This document shows positions 10,655 through 22,100 of a DNA stretch of 64,000 bases, in pieces (the stretch's first letter is position 1; each line of letters starts with the position of its first letter). The stretch comes from Agapetus fuscipes (Eukaryota; Arthropoda; Insecta; Trichoptera; Glossosomatidae), in the NCBI GenBank assembly GCA_951799405.1, contig OX637345.1, positions 5,208,001 to 5,272,000 of the forward strand, in the 5' to 3' direction. The notes below the pieces were generated by a model. That model was not told the origin of the DNA. It saw only the letters and a program-made list of their open reading frames with translations, and made no database searches. Position numbers and translations under genes: made by a program.

Positions 10655-10830
10655 CAATATAAGCCCCATCTCCAGGTTGTGACTGTGGGGCGGAGAACCA
10701 GACGTCCGGCACATAGTGGAGGAGTGCCCCCTCAGAAGACACCCTCCTGGCCTGAAAGACCTCCATGAAGCCGCGCCAGGAGCAGGGAAGTGGATGTAGG
10801 GCTTGGATCTCCGCTTGTGATACGGTCTAA
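10655..10830 (+). pseudogene. LINE tail with Cys/His knuckle, frameshifted
   Basis: GCDCGAENQTS in one frame continues as HIVEECPLRRHPPGLKDLHE in another. This is the CxC..E.QT..H...C region found near the end of many LINE ORF2 proteins. Confidence 0.7.
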
Positions 10831-10969
10831 TGGACTAAAAATTCTTTAACATTGCCAGCCATACACAAAATAATCACAGTAATCTATTATTATTTGAAAA
10901 ATAGTAATCATCTTTTTTCACTCAGATCTGCGGGGATGTTATAGTCGACTTGGTCCAGTTGCACAGTCA

Positions 10970-11043
10970 GACGCAGTCTTGTGGTTAATACTATGAGCTC
11001 ATAATTGGAAGGTTGTGTGTTCAATTCCCAGCAGAGACCCAAT
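10970..11043 (+). repeat. Degenerate tRNA-like SINE-B head
   Basis: CAGTCTTGTGGTTAATACTA then AATTGGAAGGTTGTGTGTTC resembles the SINE-B head. Body not recognised. Confidence 0.4.
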
Positions 11044-11474
11044 TTAGCAACCAATTAAAAATATTAGTCAGCCTTAGTCCTAGCACTCTCACCTTGTGAA
11101 GTCACAACTTTTTTGCCTTTTTCAAATGTGCAGATCTTATTGTTTAATATAATAAGTGTGTCTGTGCGCTTAAATAAGTCTTAATGTCTGAATTAGGTAC
11201 ATCATTATTAATTATTATTAGATAACAATAGAATAAATGAAGAGGGTGCACTGACCAGGATTATAGGTCAATAGACAATATAAATTGTACATTGCATCTT
11301 AGATAAGTAAATACAAGGAGATATGCGATTCACAGAGCTAATGTCCACAGTTGTTGGTCTGCCTCAACAAACTAACACAAAGAAAGCAATGAATCTATTT
11401 GCCCAAGAACTAGAAACTTCCAGGTAAGAAACAGCATCAGCATCATAGATTTCACATTGCTTAAGTTCTCCAGA

Positions 11475-11667
11475 AGTGCTTTTCTGCTAAATTACTTACA
11501 CTTAAGATATAAATCAAAGTTGGAGGTTGCTTGCGCTTGCGAAATAACTCCATAGTTGAAAAAAATCACAGTACACCTTATTTTTGGACACAAATTGTTA
11601 TCTCGTCGCCTTAAGATTGTAAGGAATTTAGCAAAATAGCGCTTTTGGTCGCAAACTCTACTGCCAG
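11475..11667. mobile_element. AGCGCTATTTTGCT-type MITE, copy 1
   Basis: Ends AGTGCTTTTCTGCTAAATTA and AATTTAGCAAAATAGCGCTT are inverted. Internal CACCTTATTTTTGGACACAA is shared with copy 2 at 19.2 kb. Confidence 0.75.
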
Positions 11668-11944
11668 AATGCCAAGTCATTAAAATGTTACTATATATAT
11701 GGCCAAAACTTGTATATACGGGCCGTTCTGCATAATGCGAGTAGACAATATGATACCCACAGTACACATCTCCTAAGCTTTCTGAAGAGAATTAAAGATC
11801 ACATTGTTAAGAGGAAAACCAAACTAGAAGGATACTTTATACAATTATAATTACTTCACAGCTAGGTAATTAAACTTTTGGATATTACTTATAATTATAA
11901 TGACTATACGTACAGTTTTTTTTTTTTTTTTTGCGTACAGTTAA

Positions 11945-12015
11945 TTTTTTTATTCGGATACTAGACAAACCATTATAGGAGAACTTATATTATTCTCAAC
12001 TTTTTGTTAGCAACG
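11945..12015. repeat. Partial terminal repeat of a GGATATTAG element
   Basis: ACTAGACAAACCATTATAGG then AGAACTTATATTATTCTCAA matches one arm of the complete element at 12266-12443. Confidence 0.5.
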
Positions 12016-12055
12016 TAACTAACGTCTTCGGGAGACATCTCAGGAGATACTTCAG

Positions 12056-12262
12056 GAGGTCTAATCTAATCTAATCTAAGCTGCAAGGATATATACCATT
12101 TAAGATTTACATCAAATGCATTCCCACAAGCAGACATGTATAATTTCGCGCTAACACATGCCGCATGTGGACCTACATTATAAGAACCCATCTCAAATGA
12201 ACATAAGCCCTGCAACTTTTGCTGTCCTTCCCTGAGACAGGGGTGACACAGGGGTGACAGGT
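12056..12262 (-). mobile_element. LINE-D 3' end, copy 3
   Basis: Tail complement (TAATC)n at the left, then GCATTCCCACAAGCAGACAT, GCCGCATGTGGACC and CCCTGAGACAGGGGTGACA, with ACAGGGGTGACA duplicated at the right edge. Confidence 0.8.
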
Positions 12263-12265
12263 ATT

Positions 12266-12443
12266 TTTGGATATTAGAAAAATCGTTATAAGGAAACTTA
12301 TTTCATTCTCTGATTGGATCATCCTCAGTCGTCGTGCAGAAAGTGTGCCTCCTGGAGACGTTCCCTTTTGGTTTGTTCACATTTGCCAACGAAACGTTGA
12401 GAATTGTGTAAGTTCTCCTACAACGGTTTGTCTAATATCCTAA
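12266..12443. mobile_element. GGATATTAG inverted-repeat element
   Basis: Arms TTTTGGATATTAGAAAAATC and GGTTTGTCTAATATCCTAAA are inverted. A degenerate hammerhead-like segment (GAAACGTTGAG) lies inside. Relatives are at 11.95, 15.4 and 56.4 kb. Confidence 0.65.
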
Positions 12444-12530
12444 AAGTAAAATTACCTAACACGTTCAAGATCCATGCTTTGATTACCAATACTCCGAAAA
12501 AGTATTCAATGTATATGTTTTTAAAAAAAA

Positions 12531-12854
12531 ACGCAACTAAGCTACACATATAGTGGAACTACTTGCCGCGATATCTTCGAAGGGGTCGCATGTGGCGAGT
12601 TGAACCTATTTATTTTTACAGGTAAGGGGGCCGGCCTTACGCCAACCACTTCAGTTGAAGTGGGGGTTTCCCAGCTCCCAAGAGGGCTGGTTCTCATTTC
12701 TTGTGAAGGCTGAGTAAACCTTGCCCGTATTTTATTTTGGGGTTTGAAATAAACACCGAAAGGGGAAATCATTTCTGACACCCTCGGCGGGATTCGAACC
12801 CGAGCTCACGGCATGGAGTGCAAGCACTCTACCAACGGAGCTATCGACCGGATC
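12531..12854 (-). mobile_element. SINE-A, near full length
   Basis: Tail complement GCAACTAAGCTACACATATA to head complement CAACGGAGCTATCGACCGG, with B box complement GGGATTCGAACCC. Confidence 0.9.
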
Positions 12855-13148
12855 GTGTAAAAGCTGAAAAACAGGTTTGCATATATACCTTTTTCATGTA
12901 TGGAAAAATTATTACCACGTTTTTAAAATGCAAGCGTGCTGAAGTCTATTCTTGTTTGTATTTTATTGTTACTTTATTTCATTACTTTTCTAATTTGGAA
13001 CTGGCGCTTTTAATTTTTTCACGAAATCACTATCTAAAAGAAGACGTAGTCTAAAATAGGGTAATATTTTTTAGGTCGGGTATCCCAGCAACGTGAATTT
13101 GACGTTTCGTAAATAAGTTGATTATTTCTCTAACAGTATTACTTGAAA
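12855..13148. other. Upstream region of deoxyhypusine hydroxylase
   Basis: Contains the presumed promoter and 5' UTR. No TATA box or other clear element stands out. Confidence 0.4.
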
Positions 13149-16100
13149 ATGGTGAATATAGACGAAAATAAAGTGAAAAATGTCGGAAAAGTGTTGAACG
13201 ACAACAGCAGACCTCTGAAAGAAAGGTTTCGTGCGTTGTTCACGCTGAAAAACATCGGCGGACCCGTAGCCATTGACTGCATCAACAAATGTTTCGATGA
13301 CGAATCTGCCTTGTTGAAGCACGAGCTGGCTTATTGTCTAGGACAAATGCAGGATGTCGAAGCTATTCCCGTATTGAAGCGAGTTCTAGAAGATAAAAAA
13401 CAAGAGGCGATGGTCCGACATGAAGCCGGTAGGTTTGAGGGTTAAAAATGATTTAATCACGATTTGTCTCTAACCTGTTTAATGTTTTGAGAATGTCAAA
13501 TGTTAGAATGATACAAATTGATGCCCAGCTTTTGACTGCAACTGATAATTTTTCATGTTCTTGTTTTCCGCGTACGTTAATTACATTTCAAATTAATTTT
13601 TTTGTCAACCTTCAAAATTTCTTCTTTTTCCATTTTGTTGAAAGCGCGAAAGCGTTTGTGAACTACGACCGAAAATGTACTAGTTCAAAATAGTTCACTG
13701 CTTACGAATAGATTCACGAATCTTTTACTATCTATCATAATCTACTGTAAAAAAAGTTAACTTGGCGTGCAATTTTGATCAATGACGATTAATTTCGTTT
13801 TAATAACGCATATTATGCGTTTTTACAAAATATTATTTTGTACCTTTCTCACAAGTGTCAAATCATTCACAACACTATTCATGTCTATGGTCACATATTT
13901 TTTTTGTGTGTTGTTTATGACATTCAAAGTTCCTCGTTTGAGAGATCTGTCAAAAATTTCGACGTCAGTTTGGGTGTAACTTTATTATTTTATCTAAAAA
14001 ATAACTCAAGTTTACGCAGTTAACCTAACAAATGACGTATTTAATTTAATATTAATTATAAAAGGAAATTCATGTGAAGGAGAAGACGCATATAATTTCA
14101 AAATGTCTTCATACAAATCTGTTCGTGAAATTTTCGCTGCGTACAAGGAATGGGTGATAGCGCATCCGAATGTGGTCACGGATGTCGAAACATTAACAAA
14201 ATGGACGTCCTACTACATAGCGGGAAAAATTAACAAATCATCAGTTATATCGGAACTTGTTTATTCTCTGTCTAATTTGTTTGTATTGTACAATGATACC
14301 ATTTTGTTGAAATCGATGCGGCGTTCACACCAAAGCAGTGCGAAGGAGAAGTTGAAGTTCTGGCTTACTGTCTTGCACGTGTGTGAAGTGTTCATGGAAA
14401 TGTCAGTCAGGAACAAATGGGGAAATCAGGGGAAGTGGAGTATTGCCGCAGTCATACAAATGTTTAAATGCGTTTCCAATTTGATTTTGGTTTTCCACTA
14501 TAAGGAGCTGGCCGTGCAGCACCCTCCGATGCCTAGCGTGCAACGAAACAAACTTAACGATAACGAGGAAAAACCAAAAGAAGGTTTCGTTTTAAAACAT
14601 AGCGGGAGGGTTATCCGGAAAGTTGAAGAATCCCCGCCCGTATCGTTACGGAATTGGGTGCCGCTTAAAAGTGAAACAGCACCTTCGATCGTTAGCGTTG
14701 ATAATTTGAGGATCGCTGAGACGTTGTATACCCTAAAACCGATGCTGCATCTTGGAGCAGTCGCTTGCTTTGGAAGCGAAAACTGGAAGCAGTGGTTGCT
14801 GCCTTTGGGAGTGGATCTAACAAGCTTGTATATGTATGACAAGCAGATGAACTCGTTAAGCTACGATCAGCGCATTGAGATAAGCAGGAGGAAGCTATCT
14901 CTTTTGTATTACTTGCTGAGGTCGCCGATGTTTGAGAAGCATACGAGGGAGGCGCTCGTTAAGTTCTTGACTGGGACAGCTAACAAGGTTCCATTAGCAG
15001 GCTACATCTGTAATCCAATTCTACAATACATGTCACACTGGCAGTCTACGTACTTCTACATGTGGGCTAATTAATTTTTATCCTTTTTTTTGTAAACTCG
15101 TTAAAGCAATGTACAGCGGGTACTTTAAGTATAAAGCTGTATGCTTAAACTCAACTATTAACCTTTTCATAAATCTGTATAGAAACTAAAACGGTGCCTC
15201 TTGTGAACATTTTCATTTCTATATATTTTTGGTAAAATGCTATGGTTGAATTTAAATTTGAAGTTTTATACTTGATGTCAATGCTTTTTTACATCACAAT
15301 AAAATATTTTTAAGTGTAAAATGTGTATATTGATGAGGTAAAATTAAAATTGGAGTTGCGGTCATTTGACATATTGTAAGTAAATTTAAAAAAGATTTAA
15401 AATCAAATACACTCTTTGGATATTAGGCGAACTGTTAATTGAAGCGTTTAAATTTTCTCAACGTTCCGCTGGCAATGCAGCCAACTTCTTCATTCAGCAA
15501 TTTCTTGAAGATGTTAGCTACAACGTTAGCAAAAAGTCGAGAATAATGTAAGTTCTCCCATAATGGTTCGTCTAATATCCAAAAAAGTGTAATTGTTATG
15601 TTTCTTATAATGTGTCTCGACCTATAATTGTAATAATATTTAACTATTTTTATAAATACCTGAGAATATAATTTGTGTTAAATTTGTAAATTTAATAATG
15701 AAGTCAAAAAGAAATTCAAAATTTAAATAATATCTCTGGAAGATCAAATTACACAAGTCTTAGTGACAACATCGATATATTCATTACATTTTTTTCCTGA
15801 CTCTTGTATAATTAATTCATTAAGCTAACCTGAAAAATTCTTCATTTTAGTTTGGAAATTTCTGAAAGATGTACAAAATATAATGTCATCGTATTTTGCT
15901 GTTAAAATAATATCACAAGTAAAAAAACTGGAAGGTCGTGGGTTCGAATCCCGGCGGAGCACAAAAAATATACCATTTATATTTTCAAATTTGCTCTTCG
16001 CTGGGTTGAAAAATTCATAAACCTTTACCAAAGACCGGTCATCAAAAGGTCCATCCAGCCTTACAACAACTGGGTCTTGCTTGAGAATTGGCGCTTTCTA

Positions 16101-19100
16101 CAGCGACGACCAAGCTCGCAGAGGGCTCTTGAGGTGTGATACACACAAAAACAGCGCTCACCAAATAAATCAGCCTAATTTAATTTTTAATTTTTTAAAT
16201 ATTTTTTTTTAGTATTTGAGTCCATAGTATCAAAAAAAGCAATCCAGAATATTAAAAAAAATGAGTTACATGTATGGAAAACACGGGAGAGGATTTTCTC
16301 TTCATTTTAATGTATTTATCTAAAGCCGTAATTGATTCTGTACAACTTATTTGTCAGATGAGTATATTGAAAGCTTAAAGACAATTTGAGTCTAATAAAA
16401 CCAAAGGCCGCAATCTAGGAATTAAAAAAAAAAGAGATTAACGTGTGGAAACGATGAGTAAAATTAATACTGGTATCACATTTATGAAAAACATCCTAGG
16501 TTGCCTCTCTGTTTCTATAAGCCTCAATCAATTGAAGTGCCATCTTACATTTGTATTTTTAGCCTTGATTCTCTATTAAATATTATTCTTACGTAAATAT
16601 TGAAATTTTGCAATTCATTTGTGCTTGTTTAATTATTATTCAAGAATTGCTCATTTTATGTTGTGAAATAATCACACAAGTACGGTGGTATTTTAAGAGT
16701 AAAGCAATGCTCTTGTGGCCAGTTATTTGATAATCATTTAGTACCTTTGGAGAATGTAGATATTCAAATTGTGCTAAATATCTTTTTGTTCATATTCTCA
16801 GTCAAATATATTTTTTTACCTTTGAACTGGATGAAACGAAAGAAGTATGTAAGGACCGAAAAAATGGCGGCTGATCTGTAATGTAGGCGGCTAAGACCAA
16901 GAATCAATTTTCATTTTTATAGATGTTTAGTAGATTTTTTAGTGTTTGTTTGTACAACTGGATGTAATTAATTGCTTGTATTCCTCGACTTATAAGTTGG
17001 TGTGAGGCTGACCACCCATACTGTAAAAAATGGTTCACTTTGCCAATGTCACCCGTGTTTCAGGGAAGGTCGGCAAGAGTTGCAGGGCTTATGTTCATTT
17101 GAGATTGGGTTTTTATATTGTAGGTCCACATGCGGCATGTGTGAGGGCGAAATTATGCGTGTCTGCTTGTGGGAATGCATTTAATATGAATCTCAAATGA
17201 TACATATCTTTGCAACTTAGATTTAGATTTAGAACTCAAAACATTTTCTTTACAAACCAGTATTAAAAATTCTGTCACAATATTGCTATACTAAAATACA
17301 AAGGATTGATTTCACCAACCTCTTGTAGAATTGAAATGGTAATTAAACTATTATTATACACAAAAATATGCATTTCTATATTGCAGAAAGGGAATTTTTG
17401 GACTAGAAATTGATGTGTTTACGCATGTTCAAAACCCTTTTCAATTGAATTAAAAACAGATTTTGTGATCCATAGTGTAGAAGAGATCGGATTTCTCAAT
17501 GTTTAGTCAGAGGTGTATTTAATGTCATCAGGAGATTTGTATATTCTATGCCAATGTTTCTATGGTGTTTAAAAGATACATCTTCTGATAATGCTGGATA
17601 TAAATTTGATGAACCTTTGAGATATCTGACGTACACCACGGTTTGTTTGATTATAATTCAATACAAAATGTCTGTAATTCTTTGAATTCATGTCTAAAGC
17701 TCTTTTTAATGTAAGAATTGTTGGTGAAATCAGATATTTTCGTTTTAAATGATGATTGTACTTGGTGCTAATTATTAAACTATATATTTTTATGGAAGAA
17801 ACATTCCATTAGAAGCATTTTTAGTTGGTTGGGTATTTTAATCTTCATCTAATCTTAATCGCTTTTTAGTTGAATATCACAGATGCAAATGGCAAGTCAA
17901 CCATACACAAAAGCTTTAATTTCTAATAACATTTGTACCCCAAGAATAAAACTTTACGGTAAACTCCAGTACACAGTTGCACCAAAAATGTTTTCAATTT
18001 AAAAATTCACTGAAGATGCTGCTTAAGTTACTGTACATGTTTTTGGTCAACTCTATCATCATGAGCTTGACAATTCTGGGTGGGCCTTGGCTGAATCAAA
18101 GATACTCCTCCACTCTCGTCTGTCCATCGCCTTTGCTCTCCAGCTTTGTATCTCTGACTTGACTGCATCTATATTGACACCATTCATCTAGTGTTTTTTT
18201 GTCTCTCTGGCGTCCTTCCACCTTGCAGTACTGAGAGTGTTAATGGGGTTTGCGTCGCCCATTCTAATGATTTAACCGACCCACTGCAGGCATCCTACTT
18301 CGATGGAACTGATCACATTGAGTTCTCTGTAGATATCTATTTGGATCGATGACGCCAACCATTATCACTTATCAGACTATAAATCTGTGCCTCCTGTGAA
18401 AAGTGATACAACTCGAGTTATACCCTTTTTGAGATTTTTACGTAGAAATAATCAGAAAAAAAATAGTGATTTTTTGGTCTTACTCACATTCTTCTATCTG
18501 CTATAGTTTAGGAAATATAACTGGCAGGATTTAGGCAAAAAAACGTGAAAAGTGATATAAGTCAAGTTGTATCCCTTTTAGTAATTGATCCACACATTGT
18601 TTTTTACAAATCTATCGTGAATATTGATACATCTCGACTTATATCACTTTACACCAATTTTTGACTGGAATTTTAGCCAAGTTATACGATTCAGGTAAAT
18701 TATGAAAATACTACTATTTTAAGTACAACAATTGTGTCTTTGGGGTAGTATTTTTATAATTAGTTTGAGCAACATTCTGCCTGGACCATTATCTTATGAG
18801 TTATTAAATTTAAAAAATATTAAGCTTTTTGTGTATCACTTTACTCAAAGACAACTTATAGGTGCAATATAATATAACTCGACTTGTATCATTTATCACG
18901 TAATAAATGATACAAGTACAGGCAAAAAAAAGGTACAACTGACAGAGTTTAATAAATTATTTGTAAACTATAATAGTAACCATAAAAATTAGAATGCACA
19001 GTGAAAGTGAATGTTTTTATCTACAAAATAAGGTACTTATGTGTAACCTAGCCCACTTAGTTCATGAATTAGAATTTTTTAAATCTTGTTTTTGCTCTCC

Positions 19101-22100
19101 TGTAAAATGATGATTTTTGAGTTGTATCACTTTTCACAGGAGGCACAGAAATATTTCTGTGAATCCTCCGTTAAAATGTTCAGATCGAGGTCTCAGTTTT
19201 GTTTTGTCACTACCCAGAAGCGCTATTTTGCTAAAGTCCTTACACTTACGATATCAATCCAAGTTGGAGCTTGCTAGCGCTTGGGAAAGAACTCCATAGA
19301 TAAAAAATCACAGCACACCTTATTTTTGGACACAAATCACTATCTCGTCGAATTAAGGTCGTAAGGAATTGAGCAGAATAGCGCTTCAGGTTTCAGAGGC
19401 GTAATTCAGAACAGGCTTAATTGATGTAGTGTGAAATATATTTGTGTTTCCTTAGCATTGCTCTCAACATTATAATAGAGTTAAAACATAAAGCTTTTAT
19501 AATAAATAAATCACTTTTGTGTTCTTTTTTTTTTTTGTTCTTTAGGCAGATGTGGGAGCTGCAAGTGGAACATGGTCAAACCCGAAAGAACACAAAAGTG
19601 ATTTATTTATTATTAACACCGGCCATGAAAGTGAATTTTTTAAACTGTATAAAGCTTTTATATTTGTAGTACTGAAAAGTTTAGTTTACTTTAAAATAAA
19701 TAAAACCTACCATAGTTACCATTTTTAATTAAAATTATGTTTGAAACAATAAAATGTTGGTAGTTGTAGTGTAGTGGGTTTGTATGGGTGGTGAAGGTGT
19801 ATTGTTGAATATGTTGGGCGGTATCCGTCCATGGATAATTTTAAATATTGACAAATTATAGATTTATATAAAAAAAATGTTTGACTTTTTATTTCCACTT
19901 CTATTGTTTATTATTAGTAGCTCAAAGGTCATGGCATATGTCAAGGTACTTAAATAGTTCTGCATTTTTTTGTTATGCATACTAAGTTGTATAAGCAATG
20001 AAAACAAGTTATTGAAATTCCAAAAATATGAATATGGACAATGGACCGACTTTTTACATAATTCCACCACAGTAAAAGTTTAAAATCCCATAAAAGCCAA
20101 GAAATAGAGCTTTATTATCATGTTGTGTACTAAATTGATACGCCACACAAAAAATAGTATGTAAGAATGATTTATTTGGTGAGTGCTATTTGTGTGTGAA
20201 TCACACCTTACGAGCCCTTAGCGTCCCAGTTGTAAGAATAGATGGACCTCTGGTGACTGGACTTTGTAAAGGCACATGAAATTTGCAACCAAATAAAGAG
20301 CATAATTTGAAAATGAAGGGATAATTTTGTTGTGCCCCTGACTGATGATTTTTATCTGTTTTAAGCTGGCATTACATAGGTTAAGACGTTGCAAGAGCAA
20401 CAGCAATGTAATCCAAGTTGAATCTATAATTTAATGACGAAAATGAATAAATATTATTGAGTCCCAAATCCTACAGAAACTCTTCTACACTTTGTCACTT
20501 TATTTTCTTACAATGTTATCTTTCTTATTTCAGCTGAAGCTCTGGGTGCCATCGGAGTGGAAGAAGTGAAAGAAGTCCTTGAACAGTACTCCAAAGATGA
20601 GGTTGTCGAAGTAGCAGAGACCTGTCAGATTGCCCTCGGGAGATTGCAGTGGCTTGCCAAGTCTACCGAAGAGAGTCTCTCGAAGAATCCATATGCCTCG
20701 GTTGATCCGGCGCCTCCTTGTGAAATCATGGATGTTCCTTCACTGAAGAGAATACTCCTGGATGAAGAGAAGTCGTTGTATGAGCGGTACAGAGCCATGT
20801 TCAGCCTTAGGAATTTGTGTTCTAATGAATCTGTGGCTGCGCTAGGAGAAGGTTAACAAATTATATTATTTAAAAATTTTCAAGGCCTAGATTTACTAAA
20901 GTTAGCTAAAATGCAATTTCAGTTAGTATTTAACTCACCGTATTTCGACAGTCAATATTTAGTAACTACATAACTCACAGTAACAGTAGTAACTATTTTC
21001 AAGATGGTGTCGCCTTCACTGACAGAGGCTGTTGGTTTTTGATGTAAGGATATATCAAAATTGCCCAGACGGAACATTTTTTGTGTCATTTTCCAGCTTT
21101 CCAGTTTTTTTTTTTTTTTTACTCGAATCTGCAATAAATTTAAAGTTTTAATTGACTATGGTTCAAAATACCGAGCCTTAGTCTTCCGATTCTACTAATA
21201 TTAGAAGTAAGATCTGTTTATTGCAGGCCTTCTTCCATCTTTTCTGTGGTCAGCCTAGTCGATGCTTGCTGTATGGGATTTTGTGTGCAACGATTCGGAT
21301 TAACCTACTTTCACTCAAGCGGTCTACCTGGTCCCTCCAGAACCATCTCCACTTCCTGCTTTCTAAATCTAATAAAGGATTTCATTGATTTTAGAGGCAT
21401 TCGATTTCTATTCTTTTATCTTCCTACTTACAAATAAAACGATCTTGTTTTAGAAGAACAATATCAAGTATCAGTTAGTAATTGCACACCATAGCCATAA
21501 ATTTACTATTTCCTGTGCGCTTTATAATCCGCGTTCTCTTATATTTCATAACATTAAATTCCCACAACTGTTTTTCCAGGTCTCAAGGCATCCAGCGCCC
21601 TGTTCCGCCATGAAATAGCCTTTGTCCTTGGCCAGATGCAGCATGAGACCAGCGTACCGTATCTGGTGGCCAATCTGCAAGATTCTACGGAGAATGAGAT
21701 GGTCAGGCATGAATGTGCCGAAGCCTTGGGAGCCATAGCCACCGCAGAATGCATGGATGTCCTACAAAAGTATGTTTTTTTATTTATTCTATCAAAGATT
21801 TTATCCTTGACTTATATTATTATTATCAGGTATTTTTCCTGCACCGCTTCATGGCCATCCGTCATCCCAAAGGCGCTGCTGATTGTGGAAAGAGATGTGT
21901 CTTTAAGGCCCTTCTGAAATCTGCCTCTTTGTCCGCCGTCCGCAGTCCTGCTGGCAGAGAGTTCCAGGCCATGGGTGCAGCAACACAGAAAGCCAGATCG
22001 CCAAATACGGTAGTCGGGCTTCTTCTTGGAAGCTCCAGGGTGCTGTCAGTGGTTTGCGCTGACCTCAGTGTTCACCCTCTCTTGTCAACACATTGTTTCA

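Noticed and set aside
14498..14842. A 114-residue minus-strand frame
   Set aside because: Antisense shadow of PEX16.
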